From Actinomadura harenae (GTDB lineage: Bacteria > Actinomycetota > Actinomycetes > Streptosporangiales > Streptosporangiaceae), in the NCBI RefSeq assembly GCF_003696215.1, contig NZ_RFFG01000058.1, forward strand, positions 1 to 50,430: a stretch of DNA of 50,430 bases, read 5' to 3'. The notes under the pieces are model-generated. The model saw only the letters and a list, made by a program, of their open reading frames with translations, searched no databases and had not been told where the DNA came from. The translations under genes and the position numbers were made by a program. Shown here piece by piece: positions 16,176 to 24,546 of the stretch. Within the stretch, counting starts at the first letter, position 1. The number at the start of each line of letters is the position of its first letter.

Positions 16176-16955
16176 ATGCGGGTCACACCGATGGCGGGCA
16201 TCGCCATGGCCGGGGTGCTGTCCGGGACGCTCGCGGCCTGCGGGTCCGTCCACTCCGGCGAACTCAGGCAGCAGGCCGCGGCCGTGAAGGGACGCGCGGC
16301 CACGCCCACGCCGAGTCCCACGCCCACCGCGCCGCCCCCGCGGACCGTCGACTGCGTCCACCTGAAGTGCGTGGCGCTGACCTTCGACGACGGGCCCGGA
16401 CCGTACACGGACCACCTGCTGGACGTCCTGAAGGGCGCCGGGGCTCGGGCGACGTTCTTCCTGCTCGGGGAGAACGTCGGCGGGCATCAGGCGGAGGTCC
16501 GGCGGATGGTCCTCGAAGGGCACCAGATCGGCAACCACAGCTGGTCGCACCCGCAGCTCACGGGGCTGTCGAGCGCGGCCGTCCGGTCGCAGGTCCAGCG
16601 GACGCAGAAGGCGATCACCGAGGCGTCCGGCGGGGTGGCGCCGACGCTGTTCCGCCCGCCCTACGGCGCGACGAACGCCCGGGTAGGCAAGGCCGTCGGG
16701 ATGCCGGAGATCGTCTGGGACGTCGACAGCCTCGACTGGCGGTACCGCAACGTGGCCCGGAACGTCCGGGTCGGGACGCGGGAGCCGAAGAAGGGCAGCG
16801 TCGTGCTGTTCCACGACATCCACAAGACGACCGTGCAGGCGATCCCGCGCGTCCTCGCGGGGTTGCAGAAGCGCGGGTTCACCTTCGTCACGGTCGGCGA
16901 GCTGACCGCGGGACGGACGCTCGCCGCGGGCCACACGTTCCCCGCCTGGTCATAG
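16176..16955 (+). CDS. Lipoprotein polysaccharide deacetylase (NodB domain)
   Basis: 259 residues. ATG at 16176 has GGAGG 8 bases upstream. The signal peptide ends in a LAAC lipobox (Cys22), followed by a Pro/Thr linker (42-56). The NodB domain shows TFDDGP (69-74), the metal-binding HSWSHP (121-126), RPPYG (160-164), WDVDSLDW, and LFHDIH (211-216 region). This supports an active metal-dependent deacetylase of peptidoglycan or chitin-like sugars on the cell surface. Its end overlaps the end of the convergent YhgE gene by 6 bp. A second NodB protein is encoded at 34954. Confidence 0.94.
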   Translation: MRVTPMAGIAMAGVLSGTLAACGSVHSGELRQQAAAVKGRAATPTPSPTPTAPPPRTVDCVHLKCVALTFDDGPGPYTDHLLDVLKGAGARATFFLLGENVGGHQAEVRRMVLEGHQIGNHSWSHPQLTGLSSAAVRSQVQRTQKAITEASGGVAPTLFRPPYGATNARVGKAVGMPEIVWDVDSLDWRYRNVARNVRVGTREPKKGSVVLFHDIHKTTVQAIPRVLAGLQKRGFTFVTVGELTAGRTLAAGHTFPAWS

Positions 16956-19262
16956 GTCGAGTTCCGGTTTGAGCTGGGACATCCGCCAGCGGCGGCGCAG
17001 CGCGACCACCCCGGCGAGCAGGGCGAGCGCGGCGGCCAGGTAGAGCGCCAGGACGCCCGCGTCGCGCAGCGCGCGGCTCGCGAGGCCGCCGGAGATCGTC
17101 GTCCGCAGCGGCTCGACCAGGTACGTCATCGGGATGACCTCGTGGAGCGCCCGGAACGGCTGCGGGAGCGTCTCCACCGGATACAGGCCGCCGCACGACA
17201 CCAGCTGCGTGATCAGCAGGACGAGCGCCACCGCGTCCGCCACGGCGCCGAGCGCCACCCGCAGGACCTGCACGATCGCGCCGAACGTGGCGACGCCGAG
17301 GGCCATCAGGCCGAGCGTCCCGGCCGTGGAGACGGGATCCAGGCCGAGGCCGACGTCCAGGATGAGGAACAGCACGAGCGCCGCGACCAGCCCGACCGCC
17401 AGGACCGGCAGGAACGCGGCGAACGCGACCGTCCCGGCGCCGAGGCGGGAGACCAGCAGCCGTCCCGACACCGGCCTGAGCAGCAGGAACGCGACGATGC
17501 CGAACACCCAGAGCCCGATCGCGATGAAGAACGGCGCGAGCCCGCGCCCGTAGACCCGGGCCGGATGGGCGTTGGACGTGCCGACGTCGACCGGGTTCGC
17601 GAAGTTCTCGGCCGCGCGGTGCAGGTCGCCGTTCTGGATCACCGGGATCTGGTCCCGCGCGGACGCCAGCCCGGACGCCAGCTTCGCCGCACCCTCCTTG
17701 AGCTGCGCGTTCCCCGCGTCCAGCTGCTGCGCCCCGGACAGCAGGCGGCCGTTGCCGTCGTCCAGTCGCCGGGCGCCGGACAGCAGCGCGCCGGAGCCGG
17801 ACCGGAGCTGCCGTGCGCCCGCGAGCAGGGGCGTCACGCCGTTGTCGAGCTGCCGCGCGCCGGTCGCGACGGCCGCCGCGCCCTGGTCGAGCGTCCGGAG
17901 CCCGGACGCGCCCTCCAGCAGCTTCGACCGCAGCGCCGGGACGACCTGCTGGAGGCCGCGCGCGTCCGAGGCGAGGCCCACGGCGACGGCGTTGACGTGG
18001 GCCGTCGACCGGGCGAGGTCGGCGGTCCGTTCCGAGAGGAGGTCGGCCTCGCCGAGCAGCTTCCGCAGGACGGGGTCGTTCGCGGAGATCCGGTAGCGGG
18101 CGGCGAGCCGGTGCAGCCTGCCCGGAAGCGTCGCGTCGAGCCCTCGGGCGATGTCCAGGGCGGTCCAGTAGCCGTAGGAGCGGGCGAGGGCCGGGAAGCG
18201 GGACGCCAGGCGGCGCAGACGCTGCTCGGCCGTGCCGTCCACGGCCTTGAACGACGCCAGGAGCCCGCGGAACTGCCGGCTCCGCGCGATCCGGCGGTCG
18301 CGGGAGGCCAGCGAGCGCAGCCACTCGGAGATTGCTCTGGTGTCCTTGGCGAGCCGCTGCCCGAGGACGGACGCCGTCGACGTCAGCCGCGCCGCCTCCG
18401 CGGTCACCGCCGTCGCCCTGTCCGCCAGGGGCGCCAGCCCGGCGGCGGCGAGCTCGGCCAGCGGGACGGCCGTGGCCGCCAGGTCGTGGACGCCCCCGGC
18501 GACCTGCTCCGCTCCCGGCGCGAGCTTCGAGGACCCGGCCTTGAGCTGCGCCAGGCCGTTCGCGAGCTGCGCGGTCCCCGTGCTCGCCTGGCCGAGCCCG
18601 GAGGCGAGCGCGGCGCTGCCCTGCTTGGCCGCGCCCAGGCCGCTCACGAGCTGCGCCGACCCGTCCTTGGCGCTGGTCAGGCCCGAACCGAGCTGGGCCG
18701 CGCCGTCCGCCGCGTCCGAGATCCCGCTGTGCAGCTGCGACAGCCGCCCGAACGCCGCCTCGAAGTACGCGCTGATCGCCGCCGCCGAGATCTTCCGCTC
18801 CAGCTCGGACTGGACGGTCTTGGCCATGACCCCCACGAGGTAGTTGTTCGCGTCGTCGAGCCGGATCGACATCGCGGCCTTCTCCGGCATTCCCGTCGCG
18901 CCGCTGGTCAGCCGGGAGCTGAAGTCCGGCGGGACGGTGATCACGGCGTAGTAGCGGCCGTGCGCCAGGCCGTGCGCGGCGTTCCGGGCGCCCACGAAGT
19001 GCCAGCCGAGCAGCCGGTCCCGCCGGAGCTCCGACACGAAGTCCGCGCCCGCGTCGATCGTCCGCCCCTCGGCCTGGACGGCCCGGTCCTCGTTCACCAC
19101 CGCCACCGGCACCCGGGACAGCCGGTTGTAGGGGTTCCAGTTGGACCACAGGTAGATCCCGCCGTAGATCGTCGGGACGATCACCACGAACGCCAGGGCG
19201 AGCCGCTGGAGCGCCGTCCGGAAGCGCAGCAGCTCGAAGGGCGCGAGGCGGAGCGCGCGCAT
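16950..19262 (-). CDS. YhgE/Pip-type membrane protein with long periplasmic coiled domain
   Basis: 770 residues. A first membrane helix (LALAFVVIVPTIYGGIYLW, about 21-39) is followed by the family hallmark VPVAVVNEDRAV. A long extracytoplasmic region full of heptad-like Ala/Gly/Leu/Ser repeats (GAxQLxxGLxxAxxGSxxL) comes next, and at least five C-terminal helices resemble an ABC-2 permease. The family includes phage infection protein and ESX/type VII-associated exporters. The start (19262) overlaps the stop of the ATPase-like gene as TGATG. The two are therefore likely partners, forming a transport or envelope complex (inference). Confidence 0.92.
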   Translation of the reverse strand: MRALRLAPFELLRFRTALQRLALAFVVIVPTIYGGIYLWSNWNPYNRLSRVPVAVVNEDRAVQAEGRTIDAGADFVSELRRDRLLGWHFVGARNAAHGLAHGRYYAVITVPPDFSSRLTSGATGMPEKAAMSIRLDDANNYLVGVMAKTVQSELERKISAAAISAYFEAAFGRLSQLHSGISDAADGAAQLGSGLTSAKDGSAQLVSGLGAAKQGSAALASGLGQASTGTAQLANGLAQLKAGSSKLAPGAEQVAGGVHDLAATAVPLAELAAAGLAPLADRATAVTAEAARLTSTASVLGQRLAKDTRAISEWLRSLASRDRRIARSRQFRGLLASFKAVDGTAEQRLRRLASRFPALARSYGYWTALDIARGLDATLPGRLHRLAARYRISANDPVLRKLLGEADLLSERTADLARSTAHVNAVAVGLASDARGLQQVVPALRSKLLEGASGLRTLDQGAAAVATGARQLDNGVTPLLAGARQLRSGSGALLSGARRLDDGNGRLLSGAQQLDAGNAQLKEGAAKLASGLASARDQIPVIQNGDLHRAAENFANPVDVGTSNAHPARVYGRGLAPFFIAIGLWVFGIVAFLLLRPVSGRLLVSRLGAGTVAFAAFLPVLAVGLVAALVLFLILDVGLGLDPVSTAGTLGLMALGVATFGAIVQVLRVALGAVADAVALVLLITQLVSCGGLYPVETLPQPFRALHEVIPMTYLVEPLRTTISGGLASRALRDAGVLALYLAAALALLAGVVALRRRWRMSQLKPELDL

Positions 19263-20035
19263 CAGGCGCCGCCCCCGAGGTGGGCGAACACGTCCGCGAG
19301 GCCGTGCGCCGGGGACGCGTCGACGACCGTCGCGACCACGGCCGGCCCGGTCCCGGCGGCGCGGCGGACGGCCGCCCACAGCGCGACCTGCTCGGCGGCG
19401 TCCGCGCCCCGGTCCAGGTCGTCCAGGACGATCACCGGGGCGTTCTCGAGCAGCGCGAGGGCGAGCGCGAGCCGCGTCACCTGGGCGTCCGGCAGGTCCC
19501 GGACGAGCTCGTGGTCGTCCGCGCGGAGGCCGGTGAGCTCACGGGCGTCCCCGAAGTCCCGGACCCCACCCGCGCCGCGCTCACCGTCCGCACCGTCCGG
19601 GCCGTGCTCGCCGTCCGGGCTCTCCGCGCCGTCAGCGCCGTCAATGCCGTCAGCGCCGTCAGCGCCGTCAGCGCCGTCAGCGCCGTCTGTGCCGTCTGTG
19701 CCGCCCGGGGCGTGTGCGCCGCGCAGGGTCAGCAGGCGTTCGGCGACGTGCTGGCCGACGCGCAGTTCGGGTTCGGGCCCGGCCGCGCCCGCCGCCCGCG
19801 CGACGGCGACCAGGGCCCGGATCCGCGCCGCGTCCGAGGTGCCCGCGACCACCAGCCCGCCCGCCGACGGGCGCATCCGCCCGGCCAGCGTGAGCAGCAG
19901 CGACGTCCGCCCGCTGCCGCCGGGACCGGCGACCGCGACGACCTGTCCGGGCCCGGCCTCCAGCGTCACCCCGGAGAACACCGGGCCCCGGCGCGTCCGC
20001 GCGCCGAGCCCCTCGGCCGCGACCACAGCTTTCAT
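19262..20035 (-). CDS. Degenerate ABC ATPase-like protein with collagen-like insert
   Basis: 257 residues. The N-terminus matches an ABC nucleotide-binding domain (VFSGVTLEAGPGQVVAVAGPGGSGRTSLL). The Walker A lysine is Arg43, there is no LSGGQ signature (only LPDAQ around 181-185), and Walker B ends in DD (205-206) without the usual glutamate. A low-complexity Gly-X-Asp insert (about 112-158) sits between the helical region and the signature position. The ATG at 20035 is preceded by a G-rich site. It is coupled to the YhgE/Pip gene, suggesting a structural or regulatory subunit, possibly with weak or no ATPase activity. Confidence 0.85.
   Translation of the reverse strand: MKAVVAAEGLGARTRRGPVFSGVTLEAGPGQVVAVAGPGGSGRTSLLLTLAGRMRPSAGGLVVAGTSDAARIRALVAVARAAGAAGPEPELRVGQHVAERLLTLRGAHAPGGTDGTDGADGADGADGADGIDGADGAESPDGEHGPDGADGERGAGGVRDFGDARELTGLRADDHELVRDLPDAQVTRLALALALLENAPVIVLDDLDRGADAAEQVALWAAVRRAAGTGPAVVATVVDASPAHGLADVFAHLGGGA
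19626..19702. repeat. 9-bp coding repeat encoding Gly-Ala-Asp triplets
   Basis: About eight near-identical units of GCCGTCAGC (plus strand). On the coding strand they read GGC GCT GAC, giving GAD triplets in the ABC-like protein. Degenerate units continue to about 19560. Confidence 0.9.
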
Positions 20036-20142
20036 ATCGACCCCCCGGAGACACCTTCCGGAGGGCGTGCCGCGCCCGGTCCGCCGAACCGGCGGGACGG
20101 CCGCGATCTTCACCGAACCTTTGCCCGGGGCGGCCCGGGAGG

Positions 20143-20397
20143 CTAGTCGGAGCGGGGACGGCGCTTGGGCGGAGGAGCGGGCGGGACGACCTTGCCCGCG
20201 ACGACGATGCCCTCGGGGACGTCCACCAGTTCGCCGTTCCGGCGGCGCACCTCGAGCACGCCGCCGGACCAGGATTCGAGCACCCCGACCACGTCGCTGT
20301 ACTCTCCCGTTGGCAGACGGCGGCGCAGCGAGACTCGCTCGCCGACGTCGGCCGGTGTGACGGAGACCACCAGCCGCGCGCCGATACGCCCTGACAT
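20143..20397 (-). CDS. Small SH3-like domain protein (Rv0428c N-terminal domain type)
   Basis: 84 residues from ATG 20397. The sequence MSGRIGARLVVSVTPADVGE followed by RVSLRRRLPTGEYSDVVGVLESW reads as a small beta-barrel. It resembles the SH3-like domain that precedes an acetyltransferase domain in Rv0428c-type proteins (from memory). Here it ends in a Pro/Arg tail with no acetyltransferase attached. It is divergent from fdxA with about 110 bp between starts. Related actinomycetes carry a GNAT protein in this spot, so this may be a shortened version. Confidence 0.75.
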   Translation of the reverse strand: MSGRIGARLVVSVTPADVGERVSLRRRLPTGEYSDVVGVLESWSGGVLEVRRRNGELVDVPEGIVVAGKVVPPAPPPKRRPRSD

Positions 20398-20508
20398 GTG
20401 CGACCCCCATGTCGAATCGACCGTGCGGTGATGGCAATACTATTCACAGCGAGCTTGCGGTGAGCCGTGACGTGCGGCGGGGCCGGTAACCCGAGAGGAG
20501 TCACTCAC

Positions 20509-20835
20509 GTGACCTACGTCATTGCGCAGCCCTGCGTGGACCTGCTCGACAAGGCATGCATCGAAGAGTGCCCGGTCGACTGCATCTACGAGGGCAAGCG
20601 GATGCTCTACATCCACCCCGACGAGTGCGTTGACTGCGGCGCCTGTGAGCCGGTCTGCCCGGTGGAGGCCATCTACTACGAGGATGACACCCCCGAGCAG
20701 TGGAAGGACTTCTACAAGGTCAACGTGGAGTTCTTCGACGACCTCGGCTCCCCGGGCGGCGCCTCGAAGGTCGGCAAGATCGAGAAGGACCACCCGATCG
20801 TCGCCGCGCTGCCCCCGCAGTCGACGGAGGAGTGA
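20509..20835 (+). CDS. fdxA: Seven-iron ferredoxin
   Basis: 108 residues. GTG at 20509 follows GAGAGGAG. Eight relevant cysteines are visible: Cys9, 17, 21 and 25 and Cys40, 43, 46 and 50, the arrangement that binds one [3Fe-4S] and one [4Fe-4S] cluster in FdxA. The C-terminal tail (NVEFFDDLGSPGGASKVGKI) is typical of actinomycete FdxA. It is a soluble electron carrier whose redox partners are not evident here. A very strong terminator separates it from dapC, so the two are probably not co-transcribed despite their conserved adjacency. Confidence 0.97.
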   Translation: MTYVIAQPCVDLLDKACIEECPVDCIYEGKRMLYIHPDECVDCGACEPVCPVEAIYYEDDTPEQWKDFYKVNVEFFDDLGSPGGASKVGKIEKDHPIVAALPPQSTEE

Positions 20836-20873
20836 CGGCCGCCGGGGCCGTCCCCGGTTCGGTTTGAGTCGTC

Positions 20874-20909
20874 GGGCCGTGACCTCCCAGGAGGTCACGG
20901 CCCTTTTTT
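20874..20909 (+). terminator. Strong intrinsic terminator after fdxA
   Basis: Perfect 14-bp stem (20874-20887 with 20890-20903), two-base loop, followed by six T residues. The best Rho-independent terminator in the window. Confidence 0.95.
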
Positions 20910-20937
20910 CGCCACCGAGTGACAGGAGGGGCGGGAG

Positions 20938-22023
20938 TTGCTGCCGCTGCCGGATTTTCCGTGGGATCGCCTGGCCCCCTACAAGAAGCGCGCGGCCGCG
21001 CATCCGGACGGGATCGTGGACCTCTCGGTCGGCACGCCGGTCGACCCCACCCCCGAACCGGTCCGTGAGGCGCTGCGCGCCGCGGCCGACGCCCCGGGCT
21101 ATCCGCAGACCTACGGGACGCCGGAGCTGCGCGAGTCCGTCGCGGGCTGGATGCGCCGCCGCCTCGGCGTGGCCGACGCCAACCCCGACGCCGTGCTCCC
21201 GGTCGTCGGCACCAAGGAACTGGTCGCCTGGCTGCCGACGCTGCTCGGCCTCGGCCCGGGCGACAAGGTCGCCTTCCCGGAGCTCGCGTACCCGACCTAC
21301 GACGTCGGCGCGCGGCTGGCGGGCGCCGGCTCCGTCGCGACCGACTCGCTGCTGGCCCTCGGCCCGGAGACGCCGAAGCTGGTCTGGGTGAACTCGCCGT
21401 CCAACCCGACCGGCAAGGTGCTGCCCGTCGACCACCTGCGCAAGGTCGTCGCGTGGGCGCGCGAGCGGGGCGCGGTCGTCGCCAGCGACGAGTGCTACGT
21501 CGAGTTCGGCTGGGACGAGGCGAAGCAGCCGGTCTCGATCCTGCACCCGGACGTCTGCGAGGGCTCCCACAAGGGGCTGCTCGTGGTGAACTCGCTGTCC
21601 AAGCGGTCCAACCTCGCCGGGTACCGCGCCGGGTTCGTCAGCGGCGACCTCGACCTGGTCCGGCGGCTGCTGGAGGTCCGCAAGCACGCGGGGATGATCG
21701 TCCCGGCGCCGGTGCAGGCCGCGATGCGCGCCGCGTTCGACGACGACGAGCACGTCCGCGAGCAGTACGCCCGCTACGCCCGCCGCCGGACGGCGCTGCG
21801 CGCGGCGTTCGAGGGGCACGGCTTCCGCATCGACCACTCCGAGGCGTCCCTGTACCTGTGGGCGACGCGGGACGAGTCGTGCTGGGACACCGTCGACCAC
21901 CTCGCGGGTCTCGGCGTCCTCGTCGGCCCGGGCGACTTCTACGGCCCGGCCGGGGGGAAGCACATCCGGGTGGCGTTCACCGCCACCGACGAGCGCGTCG
22001 AGGCCGCCACCGCCCGCCTCTGA
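20938..22023 (+). CDS. dapC: Succinyldiaminopimelate transaminase
   Basis: 361 residues of PLP fold type I. Landmarks: NPTGK (156-160), Asp184 in ASDECYVEF, and the PLP lysine Lys222 in NSLSKRSNLAGYRAGF. The start LPDFPWDRLAPYKKRA is characteristic of actinobacterial DapC. It converts N-succinyl-2-amino-6-ketopimelate to N-succinyl-diaminopimelate in lysine and peptidoglycan precursor synthesis, working with DapD and DapE encoded at 36.7-38.7 kb. TTG start with AGGAGG upstream. A terminator hairpin follows. Confidence 0.95.
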   Translation: MLPLPDFPWDRLAPYKKRAAAHPDGIVDLSVGTPVDPTPEPVREALRAAADAPGYPQTYGTPELRESVAGWMRRRLGVADANPDAVLPVVGTKELVAWLPTLLGLGPGDKVAFPELAYPTYDVGARLAGAGSVATDSLLALGPETPKLVWVNSPSNPTGKVLPVDHLRKVVAWARERGAVVASDECYVEFGWDEAKQPVSILHPDVCEGSHKGLLVVNSLSKRSNLAGYRAGFVSGDLDLVRRLLEVRKHAGMIVPAPVQAAMRAAFDDDEHVREQYARYARRRTALRAAFEGHGFRIDHSEASLYLWATRDESCWDTVDHLAGLGVLVGPGDFYGPAGGKHIRVAFTATDERVEAATARL

Positions 22024-22033
22024 CCCTTCCCGG

Positions 22034-22062
22034 GGCCCGCCACCGCAGGGTGGCGGGCCTTT
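22034..22062 (+). terminator. Intrinsic terminator after dapC
   Basis: Perfect 11-bp stem (GGCCCGCCACC at 22034-22044 with 22049-22059), GCAG loop, then TTT. Confidence 0.9.
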
Positions 22063-22176
22063 CGCGTTCCAGGTGCATTGGCGTAGGTCACAGGCGTCCT
22101 GCCTGGGGCGACGGACGGGCCCTGCGCTACATTGAGGGCAGGTCAGTACGCACTTACACGCGAGGAGTCCCCGCGC

Positions 22177-23319
22177 ATGGCACGCGACGTCTTCACCGAG
22201 GAGCACGAGTCCTTCCGGGACATGGTGAGGTCCTTCATCGCGAAGGAGATCGAGCCGCACCACGCGCAGTGGGAGAAGGACGAGATCGTCTCCCGGGAGG
22301 TGTGGCTCGCCGCCGGACGGCAGGGCCTGCTCGGCATCGAGATGCCCGAGGAGTACGGCGGCGGGGGCGAGTCCGACTACCGCTACTACGCCGTCCTCAA
22401 CGAGGAGCTGGCGCGGGCGGGCGCGTCCGGGCCGGGCTTCTCGGTGCACAACGACGTCGTCGGCGGCTACCTGGTGCAGCTGCTGAACGACGAGCAGAAG
22501 GCGCGCTGGCTGCCCGGCTACTGCTCCGGCGAGCTGATCACCGCGATCGCGATGACCGAGCCCGCCGCCGGGTCCGACCTCCAGGGCATGAGGACCACCG
22601 CCGTCCTCGACGGCGACGACTACGTCCTCAACGGGCAGAAGACCTTCATCACCAACGGCATCCTGTCCGACCTGGTGATCGTCGCGGCGAAGACCGACCC
22701 GTCCGCCGGGGCGCACGGCGTCTCGCTGCTCATGGTCGAGCGCGGCATGGACGGCTTCGAGCGCGGCCGCAACCTCGACAAGATCGGCATGCACGCCCAG
22801 GACACCGCCGAGCTGTTCTTCGACAACGTCCGCGTGCCGAAGGCGAACCTCCTCGGCGAGGAGGGCCTGGGCTTCATCTACCTCATGCAGAACCTCGCCC
22901 GCGAGCGCCTCTGCATCGCCGTGTCCGCCGTCGCGGGCGCGCAGGCCGCGTTCGACATGACGCTCGAGTACTGCAGGAACCGCGAGGCGTTCGGGCGTCC
23001 GATCGGCAGGTTCCAGCACAACCGGTTCACGCTCGCCGAGATGAAGACCGAGATCACCGTGAGCCGCGCGTTCCTCGACCAGTGCCTCACCAAGGAGGTC
23101 CGCGGCGAGCTGGACGCCGAGGAGGCGTCCATGGCCAAGTACTGGACGACCGAGATGCTCAAGACCGTCGTCGACCGCTGCCTCCAGCTGCACGGCGGCT
23201 ACGGCTACATGAACGAGTACCCGATCGCCAAGGCCTACCAGGACGTCCGCATCCAGACCATCTTCGGCGGCACCACCGAGATCATGAAGGAGATCATCGG
23301 CCGCGGCCTCGGCATCTGA
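22177..23319 (+). CDS. Acyl-CoA dehydrogenase
   Basis: 380 residues. ATG at 22177 has GAGGAG nine bases upstream; a longer reading starting at 22132 lacks a site. The three-domain family layout is clear: an N-terminal helical domain (GLLGIEMPEEYGG) and a beta domain with ITAIAMTEPAAGSD for FAD binding. The C-terminal helical domain carries LQLHGGYGYMNEYPIAKAYQD and a terminal TTEIMKEIIGR. The catalytic base is expected near the EY motif region. The acyl chain specificity is not readable. Typical role: fatty-acid or branched-chain acyl-CoA oxidation with FAD. Monocistronic. Confidence 0.95.
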   Translation: MARDVFTEEHESFRDMVRSFIAKEIEPHHAQWEKDEIVSREVWLAAGRQGLLGIEMPEEYGGGGESDYRYYAVLNEELARAGASGPGFSVHNDVVGGYLVQLLNDEQKARWLPGYCSGELITAIAMTEPAAGSDLQGMRTTAVLDGDDYVLNGQKTFITNGILSDLVIVAAKTDPSAGAHGVSLLMVERGMDGFERGRNLDKIGMHAQDTAELFFDNVRVPKANLLGEEGLGFIYLMQNLARERLCIAVSAVAGAQAAFDMTLEYCRNREAFGRPIGRFQHNRFTLAEMKTEITVSRAFLDQCLTKEVRGELDAEEASMAKYWTTEMLKTVVDRCLQLHGGYGYMNEYPIAKAYQDVRIQTIFGGTTEIMKEIIGRGLGI

Positions 23320-23442
23320 CCCTCGTCCGGGTGCGCCTGCGCGCGGTGGCCGGTCTCCGCCAGGTCGGGCGGTGACGCAACCGCCCGGCGGTCCGGTACG
23401 TCCTACCTCCTGAGTGGGCGGTTTGTCGGCCGAGGGGTGTGC

Positions 23443-24546
23443 ATGGCGTTGTTCGAGCGGATCCGAGGCGAACTGGTCGATGTCGTGGAGTGGCTCGACG
23501 ACAGCCGCGACACGCTCGTGTGGCGGTTCCCGCGCCGCAACAACGAGATCAAGATGGGCGCCCGGCTGGTCGTCCGGGAGTCGCAGACCGCCGTGTTCGT
23601 CAACGAGGGCGTGATCGCGGACCACTTCGGGCCGGGCACGTACACGCTGGAGACCAGGAACCTGCCCGTGCTGTCCACGCTGAAGGGGTGGAAGCACGGG
23701 TTCCAGTCGCCGTTCAAGGCCGAGGTGTACTTCGTCAGCTCGCGGCAGTTCACCGAACTGAAGTGGGGGACGCAGAACCCGGTCCTGGTGCGGGACGCCG
23801 AGTTCGGCGCCGTCCGCGTGCGGGCGTTCGGCGGGTTCGCGGTGCGCGTCGTGGACGCGCCGCTCCTGCTGCGCGAGCTCGCCGGGACCGACCCGAAGTT
23901 CCGCACCGACGAGGTCGCCGGGTACCTGCGGCAGCAGGTGGTCGGACGGCTCGCCGGGGCGCTCGCGGGGGCCGCGTCCGAGACGCCGGTGCTCGACCTC
24001 GCGACGCACCAGCAGGCGATCGGGGACCGGCTCGCCGCCGTCCTGACCACCGACCTCTCCGGGGTCGGGATCGCCGTGCCCCGGTTCGTCATCGAGAACA
24101 TCTCGCTGCCGCCCGAGGTGGAGGAGGCGCTCGACAAGCGCACGTCCATGGGCGTCGTCGGCGACCTCGGGAACTACGCGCGGTTCCAGGCGGCGAACGC
24201 GCTGGAGGACGCCGCGAACAACCCGGGCGGCGGGGGCGAGGGCATCGGGCTCGGCCTGGGGATCGCGGCCGGGCAGCAGATGGCCAACGCCCTCAACCCC
24301 CAACCGCAGCCCACGCAACAGCCGCAGGCGGCGGGGCCGCCGCCGCTGCCGCCTCGGGATCAGTGGTACCTGGGCGTGGACGGCGAGCGGCGGGGGCCGT
24401 TCGACCTCGCGGACCTCGGGGGACAGGGCGTCACGGCGTCCACGCTGGTGTGGAAGGCCGGGATGGAGCAGTGGACGCCCGCGCGGGACGTGCCCGAGCT
24501 GGCGCGCCTGCTGGGCGGCACCCCGCCGCCGCTTCCCCCGGCATGA
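23443..24546 (+). CDS. SPFH-domain protein with C-terminal GYF-type domain
   Basis: 367 residues. The N-terminal and middle part (MALFERIRGELVDVVEWLDD, ARLVVRESQTAVFVNEG, RAFGGFAVRVVD) matches the YdjI-like, virion-core-type SPFH family. A helical part ending in VGDLGNYARFQAANALEDAA leads to a Gly-rich and Pro/Gln linker (about 260-305). It ends with a GYF_2-like domain (WYLGVDGERRGPFDLADL, then TLVWKAGMEQW). ATG 23443 is preferred to the GTG two codons earlier for spacing. The stop overlaps the start of the zinc-ribbon gene (ATGA), so the products likely act together at the membrane. Confidence 0.9.
   Translation: MALFERIRGELVDVVEWLDDSRDTLVWRFPRRNNEIKMGARLVVRESQTAVFVNEGVIADHFGPGTYTLETRNLPVLSTLKGWKHGFQSPFKAEVYFVSSRQFTELKWGTQNPVLVRDAEFGAVRVRAFGGFAVRVVDAPLLLRELAGTDPKFRTDEVAGYLRQQVVGRLAGALAGAASETPVLDLATHQQAIGDRLAAVLTTDLSGVGIAVPRFVIENISLPPEVEEALDKRTSMGVVGDLGNYARFQAANALEDAANNPGGGGEGIGLGLGIAAGQQMANALNPQPQPTQQPQAAGPPPLPPRDQWYLGVDGERRGPFDLADLGGQGVTASTLVWKAGMEQWTPARDVPELARLLGGTPPPLPPA

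Noticed and set aside
17142..20360. Long plus-strand open frame (about 1070 codons)
   Set aside because: Antisense to the YhgE/Pip and ABC-like genes; composition is Arg/Glu/Pro noise with no motif.
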